From: Patescibacteria group bacterium
Lineage (GTDB): Bacteria; Patescibacteriota; Microgenomatia; Levybacterales; UBA12049
Assembly: GCA_023485715.1 (NCBI GenBank)
Contig: JAMCZG010000017.1
Location: forward strand, 1-23,666
Reading direction: 5' to 3'
DNA: 23,666 nucleotides
The notes under the pieces were generated by a model. It ran no database searches, was not told the origin of the DNA, and worked only from the letters and a program-made list of their open reading frames with translations. This document shows positions 16,501 through 22,448 of the stretch, one piece after another. How positions within the stretch are numbered: the stretch's first letter is position 1; every line of letters starts with the position of its first letter. Made by a program: the position numbers and the translations under genes.

Positions 16501-16896
16501 GCTAACGGATCGACCGCGACTTTCTCGGTATCCGGAGATATTATCGTCGATAAAAACGTCGGTGTAGCGGCAACGTCGACTGCTTGCACGCCAAGTACCG
16601 TGTCGGGCGGATTATCTGTTGGTTGTAGCGTGGAAGGCTTTTACAGCGCGGATAACGACTTTATAGTCGATGGAGACAGTAATTGCGCCGTGGGACCGGA
16701 TTTAAGGTTTAATTTGGCAGGCGCTGTGGTCGTAAACGCCGGGCTTAACGGAGGCGGATTTGAGTTCAGAAGGGATATATGCGACGGAAACGTTAATTGC
16801 CCGTCGGTCAGCTTTACCGAAAGGCCGGATTTTATCCTGAACGCGCCTGTGTTTATTAAGCACCCCAACTTCACATGGCAAGAAGTAGCCCCGTAG
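13537..16896 (+). CDS. Giant Cys-rich, Thr/Pro-linker surface protein with SdrD B-like repeats
   Basis: The 1119-aa protein starts with a signal peptide (basic MDKYFGRR, hydrophobic core about 9-32). Several Cys-rich modules of about 90-180 residues follow, joined by linkers of TPTPT, PPPP and APTPT type near residues 188-205, 268-285, 381-410 and 698-716. Two SdrD B/Cna-B-like modules sit at about 591-690 (FTVTGTVFYDNNRNGSRD) and 715-815 (YTISGNVFIDSNKDGTKN). Their D-x-N-x-[ND]-G loops are typical Ca-binding or stalk repeats. The last ~275 residues form a beta-rich domain ending RPDFILNAPVFIKHP...WQEVAP, an ending I recall from other CPR surface proteins. No LPXTG, no C-terminal TM. Probably an adhesin or stalk attached through its C-terminal domain. 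GC content is higher than in its neighbours. Confidence 0.82.
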   Translation: MDKYFGRRLLFGFIIFSFISFFFLFCFNKPVFGFTYSIVNGVARCSGGGCGTVPNLNDCTTYGGLVRDNVCYQNPWRFKYAASCQACAIFGDLCEFTYYYQYNNCSTQDRCYGAYTGGTGYDAQGRIWPGICSASSFDGSNPNSACVSGGWYKTCCSPGGGYPTTYCSNGVCPAGQITAANVTSCYTPPANTPTPTRTPTPPPSGCPTAQASYNQCGGTCNGVTYPNNESIRVNPTLQCNGTTTYSCTSNGVCPNGCNSSTGLCNGAPVNTPTPTSGPPPPATCGGGAGCCIECYFQRYYGGCGPKAYVKWWQNTTFTDACGWYFGDGGCSLPNCGPTSSVPAIQQCIADGNYECQQGIGCPHWNAASIGPASACDSHYVTPTPTSPPGAPTPTTPPAAPTPTSAPSCAWSSCTYSETSQTNINNFCGASGSWQNPMTCNSFRNPSTNQCERNWNILPNGCGPNCTCVATTPIVSASVAGGTSARVNQTITYTGTYRNSDHGEILFRPTGGSTWTYCGGSFRPTSGNPATLTGNCTFSSVGTYYVAVNAWGGGLRCTGNPLGAPAGWINCGAGSYLTVTVSANPTPPPASSFTVTGTVFYDNNRNGSRDCATYSRPGVCATYSEAAYNSNGVRVIRVGTGTAATNSLGAYTVGTVPANTWQSVTLTAPNGYAATTTNPVSVFMNSNKTVNFGIALAPTNTPTPTLTPTSTPVPRYTISGNVFIDSNKDGTKNGAEQNYTGVITVTTPFGSSSYPAAGQYTLSNLIAGWHTLSYTIRATRLSRTYPVNGPPPSYQVRVGPLCATDASHGSYCSNFNILNLNFGISQNQPWSQFEGGDYRDDTGASNPVPLNPVPNPALCGDAYASVQSPSSNTPGIVISRDGAGDIAPGRASVDPYNWVVGGSDRDDFVPVNTGVIRTSYEYMITTAKQSGLTAADLPQACSTGCSLSGLAHGLYKGSGNIYLNSTDFTGGDYVILIDGNLYIMDDVRVANGSTATFSVSGDIIVDKNVGVAATSTACTPSTVSGGLSVGCSVEGFYSADNDFIVDGDSNCAVGPDLRFNLAGAVVVNAGLNGGGFEFRRDICDGNVNCPSVSFTERPDFILNAPVFIKHPNFTWQEVAP

Positions 16897-17350
16897 AAAA
16901 TACTGCTACTACTACAAATGGCAAATACTACAAATAATTCAATAGAATCTCGAGAGAATAAGTATGACATCCATAAGCGTATTTATGATTTTATTATAAG
17001 GGCAATAAAACTAGTAAATCAGTTGCCCAGAAATCAGGCTAATCAGGTTATTACAGGTCAAGTTTTGCGTTCAGTTACCTCTATAGGGGCTAATGATCAA
17101 GAAGCAGATGGAACCTTAACCAAAAAGGATTTTATTCATTGTTATACCATGGTTAGAAAGGAAGGAAAAGAAACAATATTTTGGCTTTCATTAATATCAG
17201 ACACGAACCCTTCTTTTAAGCCCCGCATGAGCCAAATAATACAAGAGGGGAAAGAAATAGTGGCAATCGTAAGCGCGATAATCAACAAATCGAGGTCTTG
17301 ATATTGGAATATTAAAAATATTAGTAGTATTGGTATATATTTATAGTATT
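16897..17350. mobile_element. Repeat-flanked four-helix-bundle cassette (putative)
   Basis: The four-helix-bundle gene is bounded on the left by AT-rich repeats of the TACTGCTACTACTACAAAT type (16899 on) and on the right by AATATTAAAAATATTAGTAG and further TAGTATT repeats (17307-17350). The right flank, reverse-complemented, gives ATACCAATACTACTAATA, matching the left flank in style. The same sequence types make up the empty element at 3701-3795. The left edge directly follows the giant protein's stop codon. No transposase is present, so mobility is inferred only. Confidence 0.45.
16918..17301 (+). CDS. Four-helix-bundle protein, S23/IVP family
   Basis: The 127-aa protein matches the S23 (23S rRNA intervening-sequence protein, TIGR02436) pattern: YDIHKRIYDFI, then LP-R-x-x-A-N-x-V-I, the hallmark QVLRSVTSIGANDQEADG (residues about 48-65), KKDFIHC, and KEGKETIFWLSLI. 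Length is normal. Proteins of this family form pentameric four-helix barrels and are found in rRNA insertions and scattered in genomes; the DGR accessory protein Avd is structurally related. Molecular function is not established. The ATG lies inside the left flanking repeat, and the first 12 residues are repeat-derived Asn/Thr. No reverse transcriptase or rRNA gene is next to it, so neither DGR nor rRNA-insertion function is supported here. Confidence 0.9.
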   Translation: MANTTNNSIESRENKYDIHKRIYDFIIRAIKLVNQLPRNQANQVITGQVLRSVTSIGANDQEADGTLTKKDFIHCYTMVRKEGKETIFWLSLISDTNPSFKPRMSQIIQEGKEIVAIVSAIINKSRS

Positions 17351-17364
17351 TTAGCCTCGTGGCC

Positions 17365-17411
17365 TGATAGAGAGATACGGTTACCTGCCCAATAACCGTA
17401 TCTCCGTATCA
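17365..17411. repeat. 12-bp perfect hairpin with extended stem
   Basis: GAGATACGGTTA (17372-17383) pairs perfectly with TAACCGTATCTC (17393-17404) around a 9-base loop. After a 2x2 internal loop the stem continues with TGATA/TATCA (17365-17369 / 17407-17411). No T-run follows, so it is not an ordinary terminator. It could be an RNA processing or regulatory structure or a DNA site. Confidence 0.75.
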
Positions 17412-17482
17412 AGCAACGAATGCTTCTATAAATTTCAAGATTTAGCAAGATAAACTTTTATTTTTAGCCTCTCCTATTTTTC

Positions 17483-17511
17483 TTGACAAAAATTTTTATT
17501 TTTGTTATTAA
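17483..17511 (+). promoter_or_regulatory. Consensus promoter for the candidate small RNA
   Basis: TTGACA (17483-17488), a 17-base spacer, TATTAA (17506-17511). Expected start of transcription about 17518. No credible + strand ORF follows; a terminator lies about 100 bases on. Confidence 0.55.
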
Positions 17512-17517
17512 AAACAA

Positions 17518-17625
17518 AGGCATTTAGTTTATTCCTGCCTAAAGGACTAACTGCCGTTTTTCTAAAGAGCATTGCTTTTCGTACCGGACTTATCATTTGC
17601 GTAACGAAAGTGATGCTCTTTTTTT
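17518..17625 (+). ncRNA. Candidate small RNA of about 108 nt
   Basis: Bounded by the consensus promoter at 17483-17511 and by a hairpin plus T-run at its 3' end. The outer stem AAAGAGCAT (17564-17572) pairs with ATGCTCTTT (17613-17621), and an inner imperfect stem (CTTTTCGTAC / GTAACGAAAG) extends it. The 5' part (17518-17560) has CCTAAAGG and looks less structured. No known RNA family is recognised, and no sensible protein is encoded. The end lies against the 3' end of the convergent 52-aa gene. Confidence 0.45.
17564..17625 (+). terminator. Rho-independent-like terminator
   Basis: A 9-bp stem (17564-17572 / 17613-17621) with an inner stem-loop, followed by seven Ts (17619-17625) on the + strand. 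The reverse strand has only a weak T-run, so it mainly serves the + transcript. Confidence 0.6.
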
Positions 17626-17782
17626 ATAAAAACATTACCGGGACTGATAATCCTTTATCCATTAGCTTTTTAAATTGTTCTCGGCCTTGTTTTACGAGTA
17701 GATCCTGCTTGTAATCCACTGGAGTATTGCGGTTTTTTTCTGTTTTTAATTGAATTCCGATTAATGAAAGCAAAAATTTCAT
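17624..17782 (-). CDS. Small protein of 52 aa, unknown function
   Basis: Starting at ATG 17782 the protein is 52 aa: a short hydrophobic start (MKFLLSLIGIQL), then a charged Lys/Glu/Gln-rich middle (DYKQDLLVKQGREQFKKL) and a short hydrophobic end (VPVMFL). On the minus strand a perfect promoter precedes it: TTGACA, 17 bases, TAGAAT, with the ATG only 10 bases after the -10. The frame can be opened further upstream at a TTG, but that TTG is the promoter -35, so the shorter form is right. No family is recognised; the amphipathic middle suggests a helical peptide. It could be an anchored regulatory peptide, but this is a guess. Confidence 0.6.
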   Translation of the reverse strand: MKFLLSLIGIQLKTEKNRNTPVDYKQDLLVKQGREQFKKLMDKGLSVPVMFL

Positions 17783-17792
17783 ACCTTTAATT

Positions 17793-17821
17793 ATTCTATC
17801 ATGGGTTGTCAAGGGTGTCAA
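17793..17821 (-). promoter_or_regulatory. Promoter of the 52-aa gene with doubled TTGACA
   Basis: Minus strand: TTGACA (17821-17816), a 17-base spacer, TAGAAT (17798-17793). The -35 is part of TTGACACCCTTGACAA, a tandem pair also found before the GT2 gene (18784-18800), with one extra C there. Confidence 0.65.
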
Positions 17822-17951
17822 CCTATAGCGAAAATGGGCGCTAATTTTGGGAGACCTAGAGTAAATTATACTTATAATAGCTTATAAATACAACCTAATT
17901 AAAAGTTTAAAAAAAATGTGGATAACTTTGGGAATAATTCGAGGTTAGATT

Positions 17952-18707
17952 TTAGTAGTCAGTAAGAGGAGACAGGAGAGAGCTTAGGGGCGGTTTGTAG
18001 TCGTACACCAGCGCTGATTTTATCCAAAGCTTAATGTAAGACGGGTACTTTTTGAGGGTTTGAAAATAGCTCGACTCTTTCTTGCGGTGGTAGTAAAGGT
18101 ATTCTGGAATGTTTTCGAAATTTCCGAATTTAATCAGCTTCATGAATAGATCGACAAAAATCAGGGGATAGAAGTTCAAATCGAATTTAAGCGCGTCTTT
18201 TGGCAAAATTTCCCGGTTTATCATAAAAGTTTCAAACTGGGTCGAGAGTCCGGTAAGAAGCTTTTGGCAGACAATCTCGCTTTGGATCGGAAACTCGCTT
18301 TTTCCGTAATTTTTGCCTTTTTCGTTGATAAATGTGCATTGTGTTCCGACCCCGACAGTTTTTTGGTTCTGCGTTAAAAACTCGACCTGTTTTTTAATTC
18401 TGCTTAGATAGTTAACGTCTTTGGGGCGGCAAAACGCGATATATTTTCCTTTGGCCCGTCTTAGGGCCCTATTCATGGTCACAACCACGCCGTATCTTTT
18501 AACATTCCTGTACACGCGAAGCCTATTGTCCATTTTCTTAAACTCTTTTAATATTTTGTGTGAATCGTCCCTGGAAAAGTCGTCGATCGCGATTACTTCG
18601 ATATCCTTATACGTTTGATTTAAAATACTTTCCAGGCACGAAACCAGATAGGGGCTTTCGTTAAAAACAGGCAAAATAACAGAGACTAAAGAATTCTTGT
18701 ATTTCAT
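17952..18707 (-). CDS. Family 2 glycosyltransferase lacking the DXD motif
   Basis: The 251-aa protein has a GT-A, family 2 N-terminal half: SLVSVILPVFNES (residues 6-18), VIAIDDFSRDDS (38-49, nucleotide-binding Asp42/Asp43), and MNRALRRAKGKYIAF (78-92). Where the sister enzyme at 22449-23363 has MDADD, this protein has CRPKD (93-97), so both metal-binding Asp of the DXD are replaced (Arg94, Lys96). The rest aligns well with its sister, including the IKKQVEFL helix. GT2 enzymes add a sugar from a nucleotide-sugar at the inner membrane face. Without DXD this one may be inactive, metal-independent or regulatory. It is separated from the other glycan genes by a 500-bp gap that holds a repeat element. 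Confidence 0.85.
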   Translation of the reverse strand: MKYKNSLVSVILPVFNESPYLVSCLESILNQTYKDIEVIAIDDFSRDDSHKILKEFKKMDNRLRVYRNVKRYGVVVTMNRALRRAKGKYIAFCRPKDVNYLSRIKKQVEFLTQNQKTVGVGTQCTFINEKGKNYGKSEFPIQSEIVCQKLLTGLSTQFETFMINREILPKDALKFDLNFYPLIFVDLFMKLIKFGNFENIPEYLYYHRKKESSYFQTLKKYPSYIKLWIKSALVYDYKPPLSSLLSPLTDY

Positions 18708-18783
18708 AAAAATTTTTTTCGGGGCAATTCGTTAAAACACGAGGGCAGACATAAACATATTAAGGGTTAAAGTTTAACATACC

Positions 18784-18800
18784 TTGTCAAGGGGTGTCAA
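18784..18800 (-). promoter_or_regulatory. Doubled TTGACA motif upstream of the GT2 gene
   Basis: Minus strand TTGACACCCCTTGACAA, one base longer than the same motif before the 52-aa gene (17806-17821). The matching -10 is weak here (TTAAAC at 17-base spacing), so it may be a promoter or a binding site for a regulator. Confidence 0.4.
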
Positions 18801-18817
18801 ATCCTGAGTTCTTTCTT

Positions 18818-19192
18818 ATACTTTTGACCGCAAAAGTACCAAAACTCTGCGAGCTGTAAAGTCGCGCTATTTTGTCTCGCTTACTCTTCGGGGGATTTCA
18901 CCCCTTCCTTAATCCCGCTTCGCGGTCTGAGGAATCCCCCTGAATCGTTCGCTCGCCAAAACTTAACGCGCTTTGTTTAACGCTCGCACTTAGATTCATG
19001 CCTGGGCATTTTTTCTAATTCTTGCATTACCGAAGCACCGTGAAAAAACCATGGATGAGTTGTTAGGGGGATCACCGACTGAACGTAGTGAATGTCGGAG
19101 GGGGCGTGAATTCCCCCGACTAACGAATCGAATGGTTTTAGGTGGAGCGGTACTGCAAGAGAGGTTTTGTACACTTTTACGGCTAAAAGTGT
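18818..19192. repeat. ~375-bp element with hairpin-bearing terminal inverted repeats (MITE-like)
   Basis: The left end ACTTTTGACCGCAAAAGT (18820-18837) and the right end, reverse-complemented, ACTTTTAGCCGTAAAAGT (19173-19190), agree at 15 of 18 bases, and both are followed inward by a CAAAAC motif. Each end is itself a hairpin. Inside are two further GC-rich hairpins: CGGGGGATT...AATCCCCCTG near 18888-18950, and a GTTAGGGGG...CCCCCGACTAAC structure near 19052-19127. It encodes no plausible protein. It looks like a non-autonomous repeat unit placed between glycan genes. Confidence 0.55.
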
Positions 19193-19208
19193 GAAAAAGA
19201 AAAATGGA

Positions 19209-22200
19209 TTAAAAGTTAAACTTGTTCAATTTTTTAACTGCTATAAACAAGAAAAATACAAACATCAGAATAAAACCGAAGTATTCGAGGTATTGAGGGA
19301 GATAGATGATAACCAATTTCGAATTTCGAATTTCAAATTTCGAATTTTCGGTGACCCAGCCGTTTTCCCAGTTATTCACCAAAACATGATTTTTCAGCTC
19401 AGTTCCGAATATAAAAGGAAAAGCGGCACTCAACCAGCTCTGAACTTCGTACACCTTCCATCCCGGATCAAAGCTTTGCGAAAGCACAAGGTAATTATTT
19501 TCGGGCACGGAATCTTTTATTTCATACTTGTAATTTCCGGTTTTTTTATAGTTTAGGTTCGATTTAGTCGTGTTCGCTTTTAGTTCGATCGCCCTAGGGC
19601 TTATGACTTTAATATTCTTTAGAGTTTCCAAGGGAAAAGGATATAAAGAAATGTTTTTTATCGTGCTTTCTGCTTTTTCGACCCCGACAGATTTGAATAT
19701 AAAATGGAATCCGTAGCCTTGAAAATAATTTTCGGTCTTTGGAATAATAATTACGTTTTCCAAAGCTTTTTTCGATAATTTAGCTTCGAATTCAGACCTG
19801 TTTTCCAAGGGGTTGTCCAGATAAAAATTAACCGGCAGACCGGATTTGTAGTCTGCGTCGACAAAAAGGATGTAAGAACCTAAATGGTAGAGATTTCCGT
19901 TATAAAAAGAAAATTCGACCGATCCGCTTTTGGCCTGTATATTCACTCCGTTTTCCGTCTTAACCGAGAAAGACAAGCTGTTTTGTGGTCCCTGGTTTGG
20001 TTGTCTTTTAACCTCAAACTCTTTGTTTTCGATTACCTTGTTAAAGGAAAACGGGCTTTCGATTTTATCAATTACCACTTCGACGCTTTCGATTTTTTGT
20101 TCGTTTATCGCAATCAGGCTTTTGGTTTTTATAATATTTTTGGTGTCGACAGTAACGAGCTCTTCCTGGCCGGAATCACTCTTAAGTTTTATTACGTTTA
20201 CGTAATTGTTTAGAATATAGCCTTTATTTTCGGATTCGAGGTTTTCTATTTCCTGGTCTGTATCGACAAAGCTTAAAGAGACGGGATTAATGCTTATTTG
20301 TTTTACGATCGAATCGTTTTTTGTGAAATTAACTTCCTTTCCGTTTATGTACACGCGCGGATAGACTGGAGTTAATATAAGATTACTGTTATCGATTCTT
20401 ACTTCGACAGGGATAAGAAACTCGTTTTCAAAAATCGACGGAATTTCTAAAAGATCGCCCCGGACATTTTCTTCGGTATATTTTTTGGGATATACAAATA
20501 TAGATTTATCGCCTTGAGTCGCAGAAAATTCCAAATCGTCCTGTAATTTACCGGAATATAAAGAGGGGAATAAAGGCGTTATATCGGGAGTTAGGCTTTT
20601 GCTTACGTAATTTCCGGCGGTAAAGCCAAAATTGTCTTTGTGTTCGTTTATGTAGTACGGGAATATATTCGCAGTATCAGCCCCTCTTAGCGAAAAAACC
20701 GGGGAGCCTGTAACATCTGTTTTATAAACTATTAATCTACCAAAAACCTGTTTGGTTAAAAACGGTTTATCTAAAAAATTTCTAAGTTGAACATAATCGA
20801 TGGGCGTTTTAGAAAGCGTATTTACTATATATTGATCTAGTAATATATATTTAATATCATACTTTTTAAGCGTGTATATAAATAATTGTTCGTCGCTTGT
20901 ATTTATCGCGTAGGACAGTTCGTTGTAAAATTGTTCATTAAAATTACTCCAGGGATCAAACGCGCGCTCTAAAATCGGCTGTTTTATTCCGTACCACAAA
21001 AAGCCCGATCCGCGTTGGCCAAAACTCCGGTACTGCCAGTTCCAAAACGACTGTATCGGCAAAACAACAATCCTCTGGTTTTCGTCGACAGAATCAAAAT
21101 ATTTAAAGACGGAGATATAGTCTTCGGGCAATTTTTGGCGAAGTAACGGGGATGTAAAATTACCCTGAAAAACCGGATAAAAAAGATATATTAAGCCAAC
21201 AAATACAGTAATTATTATCGGTTTTTCCCACCTTTTAAACTTTTTTAAAAGAAAGGAAGCTCCGATAGCGACAAAAACAGAAAGGCAGAACGAAAACATA
21301 GTTATAAATTTAGTAAAAGGAAACCTGAAAGCCTCGCCGAAGGTCGGGGACATAACCCTTATAAGGCCGTTAATTTGTTCAAAAATAATTGTGCGGTTTG
21401 CCAGAAACAAAAAGGAGATAAAAAGTGTAATAAGGTAGGGGAGATAATCAGAATTATTAGATGTTCCAAACGCTTTTATTATCCCGATTAGGGCGATTCC
21501 TAAGAAAATAAAAAATATAGACTGGTATAAAATGCCGGATTGGTGTTTTTGCCAAATTTCCATAAGGAAGATTTTATTGCTCACCGTAGTATCGAATTCG
21601 ACGCCGTCGAGCATAAAACCCTTAAGTTTTAAGACATCGCCCAAATTCCCATGGGTGTAATTTCTGTAAAATATTTCCTCGGATGAAAACTCGTTTATCC
21701 TTGTTTTTTGGATAACGGGTGCACTTTTTACTGCGCTATAAACATAGGGCAAAAGCCAAAAAGCGTTTGCCATTAATACCGTAAGTCCGACAATAGCAGC
21801 TCTTTTTATAAGGCGTGTTTTTATTATATAAGTACCCAAAATTGTGCCTAAGAGTATTAAAAAAACGATAAATATTGTCGGAACAAACCCCTGGGGGGAA
21901 GTAAGTAGACTTGCTAAAAAAAGAAATAAAAGATTTTTTCTGTTCGGGCTTTTTAACGTTTTAGTTATTAATAGGGCTAAAATCGGCAACGCCGCAAAAG
22001 AAACCGCAAAAACCTCCAAAGGCGCAAAATACATCTGGATTACACCGATGTTAAACATGTAAAAAAGCGCGCCTAAAAATGCGCCTTTGCTGTTTTTAGT
22101 AAGATACTTGGCCAGATAGAAAAATCCGATACCGCCTGCCAAATGGGTTAAGTGGATAAAAACATAACGGACCAAAGACTGGGGTAGGAAAGTCGACAAG

Positions 22201-22424
22201 AATGAAATATATATGGTATGAAAAAGATTTACGGAATGGGCCATTCCGTCTAAAACCCCCAAGCCCCGGTAATCCTGCCAGACGGAAAACAAAGACCTCT
22301 TAAAATTCAGCCATAAATTAAATTCGGGCATTACATTGTCCCAGCCGATTAAATATGTTCCGTAAGTATAATTTGCGGCAAAAACCAGAAGCTCGATAAT
22401 TACAAGAAGGATTACATAAAACAT
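19209..22424 (-). CDS. Large multi-pass membrane protein, GT-C glycosyltransferase-like
   Basis: The 1071-aa protein has an N-terminal half of about a dozen membrane segments (first at 3-17; further ones between about 80 and 420). The first outer loop carries IGWDNVMPEF (Asp29, Glu34), the acidic-loop position typical of GT-C enzymes; the layout resembles DUF3367/AftD- or YfhO-like proteins. Residues about 430-1025 form a large extracytoplasmic, beta-rich region, and one last membrane segment (about 1045-1065) anchors the C-terminus. GT-C enzymes transfer sugars from polyprenyl-phosphate donors outside the membrane. A tandem NSKFEIRNSK-type repeat of 7-bp units lies just before the last membrane segment. 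It follows the GT2 gene after 24 bp on the same strand, suggesting one operon for surface glycan assembly. Exact acceptor and sugar are unknown. Confidence 0.75.
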   Translation of the reverse strand: MFYVILLVIIELLVFAANYTYGTYLIGWDNVMPEFNLWLNFKRSLFSVWQDYRGLGVLDGMAHSVNLFHTIYISFLSTFLPQSLVRYVFIHLTHLAGGIGFFYLAKYLTKNSKGAFLGALFYMFNIGVIQMYFAPLEVFAVSFAALPILALLITKTLKSPNRKNLLFLFLASLLTSPQGFVPTIFIVFLILLGTILGTYIIKTRLIKRAAIVGLTVLMANAFWLLPYVYSAVKSAPVIQKTRINEFSSEEIFYRNYTHGNLGDVLKLKGFMLDGVEFDTTVSNKIFLMEIWQKHQSGILYQSIFFIFLGIALIGIIKAFGTSNNSDYLPYLITLFISFLFLANRTIIFEQINGLIRVMSPTFGEAFRFPFTKFITMFSFCLSVFVAIGASFLLKKFKRWEKPIIITVFVGLIYLFYPVFQGNFTSPLLRQKLPEDYISVFKYFDSVDENQRIVVLPIQSFWNWQYRSFGQRGSGFLWYGIKQPILERAFDPWSNFNEQFYNELSYAINTSDEQLFIYTLKKYDIKYILLDQYIVNTLSKTPIDYVQLRNFLDKPFLTKQVFGRLIVYKTDVTGSPVFSLRGADTANIFPYYINEHKDNFGFTAGNYVSKSLTPDITPLFPSLYSGKLQDDLEFSATQGDKSIFVYPKKYTEENVRGDLLEIPSIFENEFLIPVEVRIDNSNLILTPVYPRVYINGKEVNFTKNDSIVKQISINPVSLSFVDTDQEIENLESENKGYILNNYVNVIKLKSDSGQEELVTVDTKNIIKTKSLIAINEQKIESVEVVIDKIESPFSFNKVIENKEFEVKRQPNQGPQNSLSFSVKTENGVNIQAKSGSVEFSFYNGNLYHLGSYILFVDADYKSGLPVNFYLDNPLENRSEFEAKLSKKALENVIIIPKTENYFQGYGFHFIFKSVGVEKAESTIKNISLYPFPLETLKNIKVISPRAIELKANTTKSNLNYKKTGNYKYEIKDSVPENNYLVLSQSFDPGWKVYEVQSWLSAAFPFIFGTELKNHVLVNNWENGWVTENSKFEIRNSKLVIIYLPQYLEYFGFILMFVFFLFIAVKKLNKFNF
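19315..19350. repeat. 7-bp tandem repeat inside the GT-C-like gene
   Basis: AATTTCG or a one-base variant occurs five times in a row within the coding region, giving a Glu/Asn-Ser-Lys/Arg-rich peptide just before the last membrane helix. Similar AT-rich in-frame repeats occur at the start of the S1 gene and in radA. Confidence 0.75.
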
Positions 22425-22448
22425 AATTTTAGTCTAACAGATTTAAAT

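Larger units (their letters stand above)
17302..17623. other. Intergenic region with hairpin and candidate small RNA
   Basis: This 322-bp gap holds, in order, the right flank of the four-helix-bundle cassette, a strong hairpin (17365-17411), an AT-rich stretch with a consensus promoter (17483-17511), and a structured segment ending in a terminator (17564-17625). The short ORFs here have no coding support. Confidence 0.7.
18708..19208. other. Intergenic region with inverted-repeat element
   Basis: This 501-bp gap holds the leader and likely promoter region of the GT2 gene (18708-18800, with two TTGACA copies on the minus strand) and an inverted-repeat element (18818-19192). The short frames across it look like chance readings of the repeats. 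Confidence 0.7.

Noticed and set aside
16918..17301. Diversity-generating retroelement around the Avd-like four-helix-bundle protein
   Set aside because: No reverse transcriptase and no template/variable repeat pair with adenine-specific changes. The two differences in the GT2 inverted copy are not at template adenines in a consistent way.
19167..19556. 129-aa + strand ORF opposite the GT-C-like gene
   Set aside because: Mostly antisense to the conserved 1071-aa gene and partly formed from the repeat element; no motif, no ribosome binding site.
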